64,000 bases of DNA from Opisthocomus hoazin (lineage: Eukaryota > Chordata > Aves > Opisthocomiformes > Opisthocomidae). This document shows positions 23,801 to 34,746 of this stretch, piece after piece. The stretch spans positions 71,419,403 to 71,483,402 of the forward strand of contig NC_134419.1 of the NCBI RefSeq assembly GCF_030867145.1, read 5' to 3'. The notes under the pieces were generated by a model, which was not told the DNA's origin, did not search any database, and saw nothing but the letters and a program-made list of their open reading frames with translations. The position numbers and the translations under genes are program-made. The stretch's first letter is position 1. Each line of letters begins with the position of its first letter.

Positions 23801-26800
23801 TTTTAATTTCAGAAGTAAAGGTGTTTGTTTTTAGTTTTGTTTTTTTAAATTGCGAAGGAACAGAAAAATTGTGTGTGAAAGGTACTCTTGTGTTCCTCGC
23901 TTGAACAGTGACATAGAGCACCCTACAGAGACTTTGTTTTTACCACCCTATTATTTTCTTTATGGTATTGATGTATTTATAGTAAAAATTAGATTCCACG
24001 TTGCTTCTTGCTGGGGTTTCTAGAACTGAAAGCATAGGCGCATGTAATGCAGGATTTGAGTTTTGTTTAGTTCTGTGTCTTTTCATGTTTACTTTTGCTT
24101 ACCCAAAGTTGCTGAATTGACTATTCGGGTAGTAGTCTTCCTGTCCTGAAGTACTTGGTACTTGCAGTCTTTGTGTAAAAGAAAAAAAAAAAAACCACAC
24201 ACACACCTTGAAGACCTGACTCGCAAATCTCTCTTTTTTCCTTCCCAGAAGTACACTGCCATTGGACTATTAGGCAAAGCTACTGATACGTTGGATGCTA
24301 CAGGAAGAGTAACTGAAGAAAAACCTTATGGTAAGCGTAAATGTATCTATATACTTGATGTAATATGAAGGCGTGAATGGTCTGTATCATGGAAAAGCAG
24401 AAGAGATGTTTGGGACACTGTGAATTTTAATGTGAAATCAGACTAAGGTTATTTCCTCTTTCATTTCAGTGCTGGTATAATTCAGACCAGCTTCATGCAA
24501 TTATGTCCACTGCAACTGTTTATTTATGTTATAAAAAGACAAACCAGGCATTAGATTAGGAGGGAGAAAATAGGCTTGGGCAGGACCGTGTCATTTTAAA
24601 TCTTTGACAGGCTGACAAATGATGTGCTTTGTCCAGTAAAATTTCCCTGTGTCAGTGTGTAGTCCCATGAATGCCCTTACAGTAACACCCTTCAAGGCCT
24701 GTGGAGGAGTAAAGTGCTTAGATCTTTTCTTTGGGATGCCATTTTAACTGCAGACTGCTCTACGTAAAATGAGGATGGCATTAACTACTTTCTGCATATG
24801 TTCAGCTACCAAATCTTGCTTTTGCTTGCAGTCTGTGTCCTAGCAACTTTAATAAATGAACTTTTCTGACCCACAGAGCACAATGCAAGAGTTTAAGGCT
24901 TCAGAACTAATCCTGACTGTGGCTTTATTGGAGTCAACATTCCACAATACCCAGGGTGTCTTAGAAACAACGTAGGACTAACCAAGGACACACCAAATGA
25001 ATTTGCTATTAGTTCTTTCACAATCTGGGGAGAAAAAAGAAATAAAACCAATATGTAACTACTCGCTGAACAGCTCTTACAGGTCCCACGCTGATTGTGG
25101 TACCTGGTAATAGGTACATGAAGTAAATTATCTTTCTTTTAATAGCATGATGAAAAAGGTAGCCTGGATTCCACCTCTCACCCCTAATCTCCTTTCTTTT
25201 GCAGTTTTTCTTTTTGCATGAGGCATGCAAGTGTGACTTTCTTGTCCACGTTAACTTGATGTATCATTCTAAATAGTAGTATTTACTAGGCGATGTTATT
25301 CGGAGATGTTGGGTCATTTGCTGCTACTTTGGGATCAAGTTCTAAGTCTCTCTCTAAGCCTCTGAAGGACTGAGCATCCACATGGTGTTAAAGCTGCCAA
25401 CACTTCGTGATGGTGGGAGAGAACACTTTATTGGTTTTTATGTAAACCTCTCAAAGTGGAATCTTGTGGTTCTGCTGTGCCAAGTAGTGTTCGTTGTAGG
25501 TACTTGCTCACATAAACTGTGAAATACCATTTTAAGTAGATGCAACTCCTGTGGTCCATTAATTTTTTTTAAAAAAATCTGTTTCTTGAAACAGTTGTTT
25601 AGGTTTTTTATTTTGTATTGTTTACTGCAGACAGAATTTAGAGTGTTGTTTTCATGTGTGTTCCTTTCACTGGCAGCTCTTGTTACAGTAGTTCCCACCT
25701 CTGTACCACCTCCTCTGTTACGATGGTTTAGCTTTCTGTTAGACTGTGTGCCTGGGGAACTGATTTGGGTTAAAAATACCCACTTTTTGGAGTCATTTAT
25801 CTTTTTAAAATGAGATCAGTTGCATGATCCAGATCATCATGCAGTCTCATGAAGAGCAGTTTTGGCATTGCTGGGACAGTGCAGTCTTGGGTGCTGGGTA
25901 AAGTTTTGGTTTCCTGAAGCTGCTGGCTGAAGGAAATGCTTGGGAAATTGGTGTCTGTTGTATTCCATGTTGGTGCAAAGCAGCAGAATTTGAATTCTTC
26001 AGAAAGAAGAAAGGAAGAACATGCATACTTCTTCTTTTTCTCCATTCTGCCTACATATTTTGTATTTCCTTCCTACCTCCTCTTCTCTTAAAACAGAGAT
26101 TTGTCATCTTTTCCATTGTCTTCTTCAAAGCAGCATAGTTTTCTGCAGGCTTCTCTGGGTCGCCCACCACCCCTAATCCCTTACCCTAATTGATACTCCA
26201 GGAACAGACCAGCCAGATACTTGTGCTGAATTTTAGCTTTCCTTTGATACATACAAGGATTCTGGGAGAAGCAGAGCATCTGCTAGGGAATATAAATCCA
26301 GCAGTGCCAGCAGCATCCAGGATTGGGCCTTAGTGCAGAGAAAGGGCACTGAAGCAGCTTGCGAGATATATGACTCTTCTTGAATTACTCCACTGGACCA
26401 CAAGAGGAAAGTGCCTGCAGAAAGTTGCCTGCTGTATTAACTGTAAGAAAGTGTTACATTTTAGTCCTCAAAGTGTCCCTAGACAGCGGTTTAGAAAGCA
26501 AACTGTTGTGTATTACAGTTAGTCGCAATGAAAGGATGTACTGAAGAGAGCTTCTTGGGTTTAACCCCTCCTGACCTTTTCATGCTTTTTTAGTTTGTTA
26601 CTTATCAGACAGCAAGTTTGCGTTTCTGTATGAAATTAGGTTACGGTTTCATACTGCTCCCAGGCTATCAGATGCTGACTTTGTAAGCGAGTGCCGTTTA
26701 GCGTTCCTCTGATGCTTTGTTGAGCACATTAATGTTTGTAGCCCTTTTTCTTTGATGTTTGTAACTATGCACAGGAATCTGCATTCTGAAATCCACTTCC

Positions 26801-29800
26801 TCCCAGCTGCCTACAGACTATATCCAGACATGGAAAACAAAATTCATGAGGATTTTCTGTGGGTCTCTGCTGATTATGCTGAAATAGGTGGTTAATAGAG
26901 CTACCAGAATAATTTGAAAAAAAGTAGTGCTTTCAGCATTGTGCTTGTCTGTTTGCAGATAATTTGTGCTGGGACAAATTGAGTCGAGGTCACCTGCCGT
27001 AGTTCTTTTGGGCTGTCATGGATAGTGCTTATGTTCTGTTTTGGTGTAGTTTGTTAATAAGTGCAGGGTGGTATCACCCTTCAGTGGAGGCTTCTTGAGG
27101 TTGTAACACAATTGACACCTTTTGATTTGGTAACTTTAACTTCCTTTATGATTATGGCAGGAAAATACATGAACACTCACCAGTATTCAGAAGCACATCT
27201 GTTCTTAAAAATTTTTGTGTTGGCAGCTGAGTTTGCCAACTGTGTTGGCAGTGTCATTTTCAGTGTTGTTTAGAAGCACTGGAGAACTTAATGCCCCTTC
27301 TGAAAGGGCAAAGAGCTGCAGTTTAAGCTTCTAGCAAAAACTTGTGCTCTGCAATATAACAGATGAGGATATTTGGTATTTGCAGTGAGGATATTGGGAG
27401 GAGTAGGCTAACTCTGGGTAGCAAGGGCAGTTAGGATCTGTGACAGATGTGTCCCCCAGAAACAGCTCTCAGCCCTTTAGGGGAGCAGAGAAGGGCTGTC
27501 AGATGGGGAGAGGAAGTTTTGGGATGGTTGGTGCTAATTAGCCTTTATGTGTGTGTTCTTATTTCATGCTTGATGGAGGGTGGAGTCCAAATGCTTCCCT
27601 AACTTGCTGACAAGTTAACCTACTAAACCCAAGCCCACAGTCAGATGAGGGAGACCTGTGGACCTAGGGCCTGAAAGGAGATGGTTCTCCTGGGCAGCAG
27701 GACTACGTTCCCCCTGACCTATGCTGTGGATGTAAGGACTGTGGGAGCTGAGACGTGGTGAAGGAGCTGGTTCCTGGTGTGGGCTGTGTGCCCTGCAGAG
27801 CCATGAGTCCAGTCTGATGCCTGGGACAAGTACGCAGTTTACACATGGTGAAACTTTTTGGGACCAGGATAACTGGGCATTGCTTAATGACTTGAGAGCT
27901 GGGCGAAAGCTCCACCAGCTTGTGTGTTGTTCTAGGAAAGGGCAAAAATCCAGTATAGTCCATTAACACAAAGGCAGTGCGTGCTGGGAGGGGAAAAAAA
28001 AAGCGCACACTTTTTTAGGTTTTCAGAATGTAATACTAGCCAGCTTGTGCCATGATGTATCGCAGAAGACAAATGCGTTTTATTCTACATCTTAGCAAAC
28101 TCATCTGTAAATATTTACTTTGATAACACACCACACAACTTTGTTTGTTAATGGCTTAATACATCATTCCTCATATAGGGATTTTTTTTCCCCAGAGACA
28201 GAGATTGCATATAGCATGAGTGATTTCCTCAGAGGCCGGATGTAACCTCTCAACTGGGGGAATATGAGATCAGAGCAGGAACTGAACTCGGGTGTCTCAT
28301 TAAATGCCCTAGCCACAAATGCAGTTCATGGGGTGAAAATTGAAAGAGAAACCCAAATGACACTTGTGCTGAGATCTGAAATACTAAATTCTAGTCTGAA
28401 GCAACCTGGGGTTCATAAGAAGGCTGACAGGATCACCAGCACAGAACTGGGTCATGCTAAGTTTCTGCCATGTGGTTTTCTTGTGATATGTTGCCTACTT
28501 AGAGTAATACAAACAGAAGATTGAAATAACCATGTAAGAAGCTCTTCAGAAGAAGATCCAGATTTACTGTACAATGGATTTTGTTGTTCCTACCCCATAT
28601 TCTGATGTACATTGGTTTGTCTCAGCATCCCTGACTGACTTTTGTGCCTTGCAACCTTGCTGTTACTGACACTTCTCGAGGCAGCTGCTGGGGCCTAGGG
28701 ACAACATCAGCTCCTGAGGCTGCGAAGTGTGCTTTGTGAGGTACCACATTGCCATCTTCCAAAGCTGCTGTGGAAAGAAACCTCTGCTTTTTCACTTGCA
28801 GCATGAAGTACATCTGTTTTGCAAGTAAAGATCTGTTCCAAAAAGGCTCAATAAATAAATCTGGTTGGTTTATGTTCCGGGATGCTGTTGACTTAGCAGG
28901 GTGACATTAATTGAATATAACTTACGAGAAACAGGACTAGTCAAGGCCTAGACAGAAGAAATGCACTGAAGTGCATTGTGATTATAGATCTTATGTTTGT
29001 AGTCTCTAAACAAATTAGAGATGAATGTAATCTCTATTGAATAGTATTTCAAAAGACCAATGCAATCAGCTACTTAGGTTATAGCCTTCTAATAAAAGTG
29101 GGACAGATGTGTATGTGTACTTTTAAAAGAGAGTAGATTGCCTAAAGCAGCTATCTTTCTTTTATAGGATTTCTGCAGTAAAATTGCCTTATTTTATATA
29201 TAACAATACCCTAGTGTGCATTTGTAGGTTAGTTGTTTGATACAGAATTTTGATGTGTTGTTTCAGATGCAGTATTTTTCTTCACTAGCAAAAAACCCCA
29301 CGATTCTTTTGTTCTCTAATAATTGTTGTGTTTTTCCCTGCAGTTAGATACTCTTAAAGAGAAGTTGCCAAGGTTAGATGAGCATTTTATTCTTTTTGGT
29401 CCTTTAATAAAAATTAGAATAACATAGATTTTGTAGGATTTGCATAGTTCCCAAGAAAAATGCATTTGCAGTCCCAACAGAGAGAGAAATTGTGAAAGAA
29501 GACTGAGCATATTGGGATTTCTGCCCTTCTGAAAGTGACCAGACTGTCTTAATCACCTTGGACAGTTTGTTCCACTCTTTTTGTGATAATTCACACTCCT
29601 ACCTACATTCTGTTTTTTATCTCTTCTCTTTAGTGTTTTTCACTCAATCTAAATTCAGACGAGAAGGAACTCTTTTTTGTATCTGTTTGAAGAATGTGAT
29701 TGATGCCATTAGTGCCATGTGAATAATCAATGCTAACATACTTACTGTTTTCTTTCTACAGAACAGATAACAAAAGGAGATCTTGAAAATGTGCTGCAAA

Positions 29801-32800
29801 AGTTCACAGGGGAGATAATGCAGGTTCCTCCACTGTAAGTTCCACAACATTCATGCGCTCCTAGCAGTTGTGTTCAGCTGTCGGGACTTACCAACAGAAG
29901 TCAGTTCTCTCAGAAATAAAAGAACACATTTTGGCAAGGCAGACTTAGGAGTTTAATGTTTGCAACTGTAGGTCATGCCCATTTGAACATCGAGCACAAA
30001 TGGTAACCTGGAGTCTGTTTTTTTGTTTGTTTTTTTTTTTTTATGATAAATGTAAAGTAGTAAAGCAGTCTTAAACAGCTTTGCAGGGCTTGGTGGCTTC
30101 TATCCTGTCTTCCAATTAGAAAGCAAAGCTCCGAGTCTTTAGGTTTAGTTGTGGGCTGAGAGGAGGCTTACTGACACCTGTGTGGAAGTGCCTTAAATGA
30201 CTTTGAATTACGTTTTCTGAAAACTCAGGGTATGAATGAGTGATTAGCAGCTGAGCTTCTGTAGTTTAGAAAATTTCTTCTAGTCAGGTGAGCCATAGTA
30301 GCTGGCAATGTGCAAGCACTTAGCTTGTGACAGATGGCTTTTATGGTTATTTAAGCTAACATGCTTTCCTTTGCATTTGTAATGGGTTGGTTACTGTGGT
30401 TCCAGCGTGAGCACTGTAAGGTCAGTAATTCAGCAGGTGTTCTGCTTCATGTGGTCTGTTTCAAATTGCCCTCTTCTAATTTGAGAAAGATCTTTTTTTG
30501 ATTTTTTTTTTTTTTTTTTTATGGTTGTCTGTCAAGCCAAAGTTGGAGCTTTGGGTCAAGTTTCATGTAATCGGTCATATTAATTTTTTTTTGTTGTTCT
30601 ATAGTGGTCCCTTAAACACCCTAGAACAAGACTATGTAAATTGGCAGTTGCTGTTCAGGGAAAACCCTGGTGTGAGATGAGTGAAGGTGTGAGGCAGAAT
30701 TACAGGAGTTGCCTGAGCAGCTCCCAGTGCTCAGCTCAACAGAACGCTGAAACAGAGTACGCCCTGCAGACTTCTGAGAGACAATATGTTACAGGCAGCT
30801 GCAAGTGGTGTACCCCTTGTAGAAACCCTTTGTTTTCATAAACTACAAATTGAGTGATGAAACACTTTTAAATCTCTACAGCAAGAGATAAATACAGGAC
30901 CATCTCTTGTTTTCCAGTCTATATAGCTACTGGCGAAGGAGGTGATTCTGTGTCCAAGAGATTTCAGAAACACTTGCCAGTTGTTTGTTGGGGGTTTTTA
31001 TGAGTACTTGGGAGGGGATTAAAAGGGTAAAATGTATGCTACTGTAGTACAGTACTAACAGGATCTGGAGGATGGGAAGCTTGTTCTATTACAACCGTAT
31101 GACACAGATTTTCATGCTCTATCTGCTCAGCTATTCTGCTTTGAAGAAGGATGGAGAGAGGCTATCAACCCTGATGAAGAGAGGAGAAGCAGTCGAAGCA
31201 AAGCCTGCTCGGCCAGTGAGAGTGTACAGCCTCTCTCTCCAACAGTTCCAGCCACCACTGTTCACACTGGGTAAAGGCCAAAGACGATTACATAGAGTGA
31301 TGCTCCCAGCTTGTTGGTGCTGATTTACACTCAGAATGGGAGTAAGACAGTGAAGTGGGTTTCATTTCCCTCAGCTGCTTATTTTGGTGTGAGCCCATGT
31401 GTAGACACTTTCACTTTGCAGTACAAGCACCATATTTTGATTTTAATTTAAGCTGATTACGTATAATCTTTCTGTGAAGGAAAATTCTGAGAGGCTGGTT
31501 GGGGGGTTATTTGCATTATTTGTCCATGATTTTGCAGCCTCCAGCTCACTCCTCCTTTCTCAGGTCTGCTTGCTTCACTTTGCCCATTCTTTTGCCTGGA
31601 CACCCAGGCCTGCTGACATCTCTCCCAGGGTGCAGCAAGGACCAGTATCAGTTACTGTCAGGCCCCTTTCTCAGTTGAGGAGGCAGGATCTTATCTTTCC
31701 TTCTGTCATACATGAAGAAACTTGGGTAGTACATTAAGAAGCACATTAATAAATAAACCAAAAAGACTACTGTCAATGTTTGATGTTACTGTGAGGTCAA
31801 GATAGTGTCTTGCGTTGGTCAGCTGCCTAGTTGACCCATAGTTCTCTGATGGACCAGACATTATACGATGAGCAGGTGTGAGTGACAGAACTCAGTGCTG
31901 TGTTACTTCAGTCCTGACTTTATGGTTGGGTGATAAGCAGCTGATCAGTGGCAGAGCGGGATGGGGAGGGGTGAGAGAGCAGGGAAAGTTAAAGGTGAAT
32001 TTCAAAATTTTATCGGAGCTGCCTGTGTGCAGTATCTTAAAAGCATTGGTAGTCAGCTTAGGCTATACTTGAAATAACTTGTTTTCGTCATTAGAAATTT
32101 GAAACAACCTTCTAAAACCTTAAGACTGAAGCATTTGTTAACGTACCACAGCAAGTACTTAATTTCTAGTGAGTTGGTTCAGTTGCCATTGTATTTGCTT
32201 TGCCTTCTGTCTAGCTTAGCAATCTCACCCGCACATATGTTACAGGATGAATAATTGATGTTGCATCCTATAAATATTTTATCACTGGGTTGTTTGCTTA
32301 GCACATTTTTACATTTATGTGAGGGCATGGTTTCTATGTAAAGTAGATTTTACATTGCACTGGTAATTTATCATGTTGGTATTAACGTTCCAGATGTTGA
32401 ATGTGGTGGTGGCTTTTATGTCAGGAGCCTGGTCAGTGACATTGGCAAAGGTAGGCATGAAGAAACCCATAACAGTTTAAGGAACGAATGTGTCTGTTTA
32501 TGGAAAAATTTTGTCACTTTCTATGTCTCCAGCAGCCAGACCTATGTGCTATTATGCAGAGTTGTGGTGTTACCACTTGTTTTTATATACTAAGGTATTT
32601 TTCTTGGGAGCATGGGGGAATGAAGGCTAAATAATTGCCAGAGGACCTTGGGGGCTGAGGGATAAAAATGGAGTAAGTAATAGCACTGAGAAAAATAATA
32701 CAAGGCAAAGTGGGTTTGTTTTTTTTTTCTCCCTTGCCCATATGTTAAACCTAACTCGGATTAAGGGTGAGAAGAAGAAGAAAGATGCTGTCTTTTTAAA

Positions 32801-34045
32801 CGTTACTCATCACATTTTGAAAACAGATTGCACAGAACATTACCATGCACATAGTAAACCCTATCTGCTGGAAAGACTTCTACACTTGCGATGATTTTTA
32901 TTTCTCCATTACCTGAACTGTGAATGGTTTTGCTTTCCCACAGGGTTGTTTGTCTTGTGCTTTATTTCTATCAAACTGCATGATGGAGAACAGATAATTC
33001 ATTTCAAAGTTTGTTTAAATGATAAATTTGCAGATCAAGAACGCAAGGGATGTGGGATGACCCTGTGAATTTCAATATTGTTATTTGTGCTTAGGCAAGT
33101 CAAAGATTTTCTTTCTCTACTGCCTTCTGAGCATACTGGCTTGTATTTAGTCCTTTAATGAGAAACCAAGATTAAGTCTGTCCTCAGCTGGTTTCTTTTC
33201 AAACATTTAAAATGCAGTAAATAGCTTCCTGCATCAGAAAGGATGGGAGAGAATATTTTAGTATACCGGTGCTCTTACCAGTCAGCTCTGGTTCCTGTGA
33301 TGTTTTGTAGCCCCTCATTATGTAATTCGGTCCTACTGGTATTTACTTAACATATCAGAGCATTTGTTTGTGTTTTTTATTTTTCCTTATCTTAGTTTAT
33401 ATTGTCCTGATAGGCAGCACAGGTTAAAAATGTCAAAAATCCTTCTTGAAGGCAGGAAGTGCGAAGGCCTTAAAGTCTGTGGAAAAAATAGTACATGGTC
33501 TTCTAAGTCTTTTGTGAATACAGAATCTTCTGCTTATGTCTTATGTCATTATTTCCTCTCTTTTCATTCTGATGTAAATCTGGAAAAGCTTTTGACGAGT
33601 TTCTGTCAGATTTTGAACTCGTTACTACACTGGGGATGTATTGAAATCAAAGGAATTCCTTGGCTCAAATTTAAGAAGATGCAAACGAGTGATAAATGTT
33701 CATGAGCTTCCTTCTCAAACAAAGTAGAACAATGTAGAAGGCTACATGTAAAAACACATTTTAAGTGAGTTGCAAGTAGTTAAACTTGACCATGCACTTT
33801 TTCTAAATCCTCTTTTCTCCTTGACTGTAGAACTGTCTACCTGTGCCACTATGCAAGAGCTGACCCGAACCAAACAGGGGCCATTTACGCTAGAGGAGCA
33901 TGCCCTTTATGAAGACAAATGGACAATTGATGAAATTGCACGATCCTTAGAGCACTGCATGTCTCTTCTCCCAGGAGAGCCATCTCATAAAAAATTGAAG
34001 ACAGAGCATCCTGGCGAAACTGCTGTGAGCTGTGAAGATAAGTGA
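2707..34045 (+). CDS. TRUB1: TRUB1, TruB-family RNA pseudouridine synthase (eight coding exons)
   Basis: Coding exons are 2707-2851, 4317-4409, 8205-8260, 24249-24330, 29762-29834, 31131-31270, 32394-32450 and 33831-34045. They give 861 nt, 286 aa plus stop, with all seven introns GT-AG and phases 1,1,0,1,2,1,1. The protein shows the TruB signatures in order: [11 protein letters not shown] (residues 25-35), [10 protein letters not shown] with the catalytic Asp at 72, [15 protein letters not shown] (100-114), PPLYSALK (148-155) with the conserved Tyr 151, and [10 protein letters not shown] (200-209) with the conserved Arg 207. Known for the family: isomerises uridine to pseudouridine in tRNA T-loops (position 55) and in T-loop-like mRNA sites; human TRUB1 also binds pri-let-7 and favours its maturation. 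Human TRUB1 is about 349 aa. The shortfall is mainly an N-terminal low-complexity segment missing here. ATG 2707 was chosen because it has a strong Kozak context and is in frame with the conserved domain. The frame is open further upstream, so an N-terminal extension cannot be fully excluded. Confidence 0.95.
2852..4316 (+). other. TRUB1 intron 1
   Basis: A 1.46-kb phase-1 intron with donor GTAGGC and acceptor CTATTTGCAG. Its first 490 bases belong to the CpG island. A 137-codon frame at 3485-3898 is open but shows no recognisable protein and no start context. No repeat was identified. Confidence 0.85.
4317..4409 (+). CDS. TRUB1: TRUB1 coding exon 2 (catalytic motif)
   Basis: A 93-nt exon encoding residues 49-79 plus one base. 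It contains [16 protein letters not shown], with the catalytic aspartate at residue 72. Residue 76 is Ala where I recall Arg in mammalian TRUB1. Bacterial TruB also varies at this position, so activity is probably unaffected. Residues 50-61 form a short, poorly conserved linker. The donor is CTGG|GTAATG. Confidence 0.95.
4410..8204 (+). other. TRUB1 intron 2
   Basis: A 3.8-kb phase-1 intron ending TTCTGTCTTTGCAG. Apart from short A/T runs it holds only unremarkable AT-rich sequence. No transposon copy or RNA gene was recognised by eye. Confidence 0.85.
8205..8260 (+). CDS. TRUB1: TRUB1 coding exon 3
   Basis: A 56-nt exon completing V80 and encoding [18 protein letters not shown] (residues 81-98), the strand and helix after the catalytic loop. 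It ends in phase 0 at AAG|GTAAGG. Confidence 0.95.
14235..14335. repeat. Perfect 54-bp palindrome inside a longer inverted repeat
   Basis: Positions 14266-14292 and 14293-14319 are exact reverse complements with no spacer. The centre is GGAATTCC and the arms end CACTGTATTG and CAATACAGTG. The repeat continues imperfectly outward: TTTGC on the left pairs with GCAAA on the right after a one-base bulge, then CTTGACAT (14238-14245) pairs with ATGTCAAG (14325-14332), with 15 extra bases on the left side. The right arm therefore looks like a fold-back copy of the left arm carrying a small deletion. It lies in TRUB1 intron 3 and could form a cruciform in DNA or a hairpin in the transcript. Confidence 0.95.
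18106..18482 (-). mobile_element. CR1 LINE 3' fragment, antisense in TRUB1 intron 3
   Basis: On the minus strand this reads as the C-terminal end of CR1 ORF2, including [18 protein letters not shown] and [21 protein letters not shown] stop, a short 3' UTR and the terminal repeat (CATAGAAT on the plus strand near 18116) follow. The copy is 5'-truncated, as most CR1 insertions are. Its sequence is close to the 3' end of the sense copy at 20595-23228, so both probably belong to the same subfamily. Confidence 0.92.
20599..21540 (+). pseudogene. CR1 ORF2 endonuclease C-terminus and linker
   Basis: An open stretch of about 310 codons. It includes [10 protein letters not shown], the [10 protein letters not shown] motif (around 20794) and SDHE (around 20998), the conserved motifs of the C-terminal half of the APE-type endonuclease. 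The N-terminal catalytic residues are lost by 5' truncation. The Lys/Arg-rich linker ([20 protein letters not shown] and following) leads toward the RT domain. A frameshift near 21535 breaks the frame just before NAFFASVFS. Confidence 0.9.
21524..23147 (+). pseudogene. CR1 ORF2 reverse transcriptase, disrupted
   Basis: RT signatures appear in order: [38 protein letters not shown] (catalytic Asp, about 22084-22110), [20 protein letters not shown] (catalytic Asp pair, 22341-22364), then the C-terminal [15 protein letters not shown]. Breaks seen: TGA at 21728-21730, a frameshift near 21955-22000, a small deletion with frame loss at about 22302-22340, TGA at 22404-22406 and TGA at 22881-22883. 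In VPQRSVLG the usual VPQG glycine is Arg. The element cannot encode a working enzyme. Confidence 0.9.
24249..24330 (+). CDS. TRUB1: TRUB1 coding exon 4
   Basis: An 82-nt exon encoding residues 99-125 plus one base: [20 protein letters not shown] and onward to EEKPY. This is the conserved TruB segment after the catalytic loop. The donor is TATG|GTAAGC. Confidence 0.95.
24331..29761 (+). other. TRUB1 intron 4
   Basis: A 5.4-kb phase-1 intron with acceptor TTTCTTTCTACAG. No transposon or RNA gene was recognised. The 86-codon frame at 28264-28524 has no protein-like features. Confidence 0.85.
29762..29834 (+). CDS. TRUB1: TRUB1 coding exon 5
   Basis: A 73-nt exon encoding residues 126-149 and two bases of L150. 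[20 protein letters not shown] is followed by VPPL, the start of the PPLYSALK motif. The donor CACT|GTAAGT is consensus. Confidence 0.95.
29835..31130 (+). other. TRUB1 intron 5
   Basis: A 1.3-kb phase-2 intron. It contains T-runs at about 30029-30042 and 30502-30520. The acceptor is CTATCTGCTCAG. Nothing else was recognised. Confidence 0.85.
31131..31270 (+). CDS. TRUB1: TRUB1 coding exon 6
   Basis: A 140-nt exon encoding L150 to L196 plus one base. It starts with [19 protein letters not shown]. Tyr 151 is the active-site tyrosine of the family, and [17 protein letters not shown] follows. The donor is CTGG|GTAAAG. Confidence 0.95.
31271..32393 (+). other. TRUB1 intron 6
   Basis: A 1.1-kb phase-1 intron with acceptor ACGTTCCAG. 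No repeats or RNA genes were recognised. Confidence 0.85.
32394..32450 (+). CDS. TRUB1: TRUB1 coding exon 7
   Basis: A 57-nt exon encoding [19 protein letters not shown] (residues 197-215) and one base of E216. The GGGFYVRSL segment holds the conserved active-site Arg (207) of TruB enzymes. Confidence 0.95.
32451..33830 (+). other. TRUB1 intron 7
   Basis: A 1.4-kb phase-1 intron with donor GTAGGC and acceptor CCTTGACTGTAG. The 113-codon frame at 33364-33705 has no recognisable domain and is treated as chance. Confidence 0.85.
33831..34045 (+). CDS. TRUB1: TRUB1 coding exon 8 and stop
   Basis: A 215-nt coding part encoding residues 216-286. [17 protein letters not shown] and [14 protein letters not shown] close the conserved fold. 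A polar tail from about residue 262 ([14 protein letters not shown] and onward) ends at TGA 34043-34045. The tail is shorter than I recall for mammalian TRUB1. Confidence 0.95.
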
Positions 34046-34375
34046 TAAGTTGCATCGAGAAAAAAGACTGAATGATTGAGGCATTTTGAGATTGGATTGG
34101 GATTGTCTTGCCTCCAGTGTAAATTTACAAGTCTGTACTGGGAGGGTGACAAACTGCAGTGCGGGAAAAACAGTTCTTTTGTTTTCTGGGGTTAGAACAT
34201 GCACTGAAAATATCCAGCGCTTGCTGTTTCCTGATCTGGTTTTTTTTTTTTTCCCTTTTGGCACACTGTAAATGGGCTTGTCACTGATGTCAAATCTTCA
34301 TAAACTTTTAAAGAACTTGCAGGATGCAATATAGCTGTTGTTAACAATTCCTCAATAAAAAAAAAATATAAACCT
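34046..34375 (+). other. TRUB1 3' UTR
   Basis: About 330 bases from the stop codon to just past the first canonical AATAAA. It is AT-rich, with a T-run at 34240-34251. A longer UTR is possible if a second AATAAA at 35696-35701 is used. Confidence 0.7.
34354..34359 (+). terminator. Poly(A) signal of TRUB1
   Basis: The first AATAAA after the TRUB1 stop, followed by an A-run and then a T/G-rich stretch. It is the most likely cleavage signal. The nearest alternative is AATAAA at 35696-35701. Confidence 0.7.
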
Positions 34376-34746
34376 TCAGGTTTTCTAAATGTGCTTCAAG
34401 AAAAAGATCTTTTTTTTTCCTTTATAGCTGCTAATCGAACCCTGAAATGCTATGGAGACAAGACTGTCATAGCTTGAACGGTACGAGAACATGGTGGGGC
34501 AGTTTGCTTTCTGGGAATCCATTTTAGGAAATGTCCATTTTACTGTAGCTTTTCATAAGCAGATTGTTCTTTCAGTCAAATGTTATTCAGAATGTGTTAG
34601 ATCTAGTCTGAAATACGAGTGTAAGTGAATAGTTTTGAGTATAAACAATCCCTGAAGATAAGAGTTTGATAAAAAGTGCTCTGAAGAGTGCAGTCAACAT
34701 CACAAGGTGTACAGATCTTACTGTGGTGCAATGTCCCAGATGGTGA

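Larger units (their letters stand above)
8261..24248 (+). other. TRUB1 intron 3 (16 kb)
   Basis: This is the longest intron of the gene, phase 0, with acceptor TTCCTTCCCAG. It holds the palindrome at 14266-14319 and the CR1 copies at 18106-18482 and 20595-23228. The remaining stretches (8261-14230, 14340-18105, 18483-20594 and 23229-24248) show nothing beyond AT-rich sequence and homopolymer runs. No small-RNA gene was recognised. Confidence 0.85.
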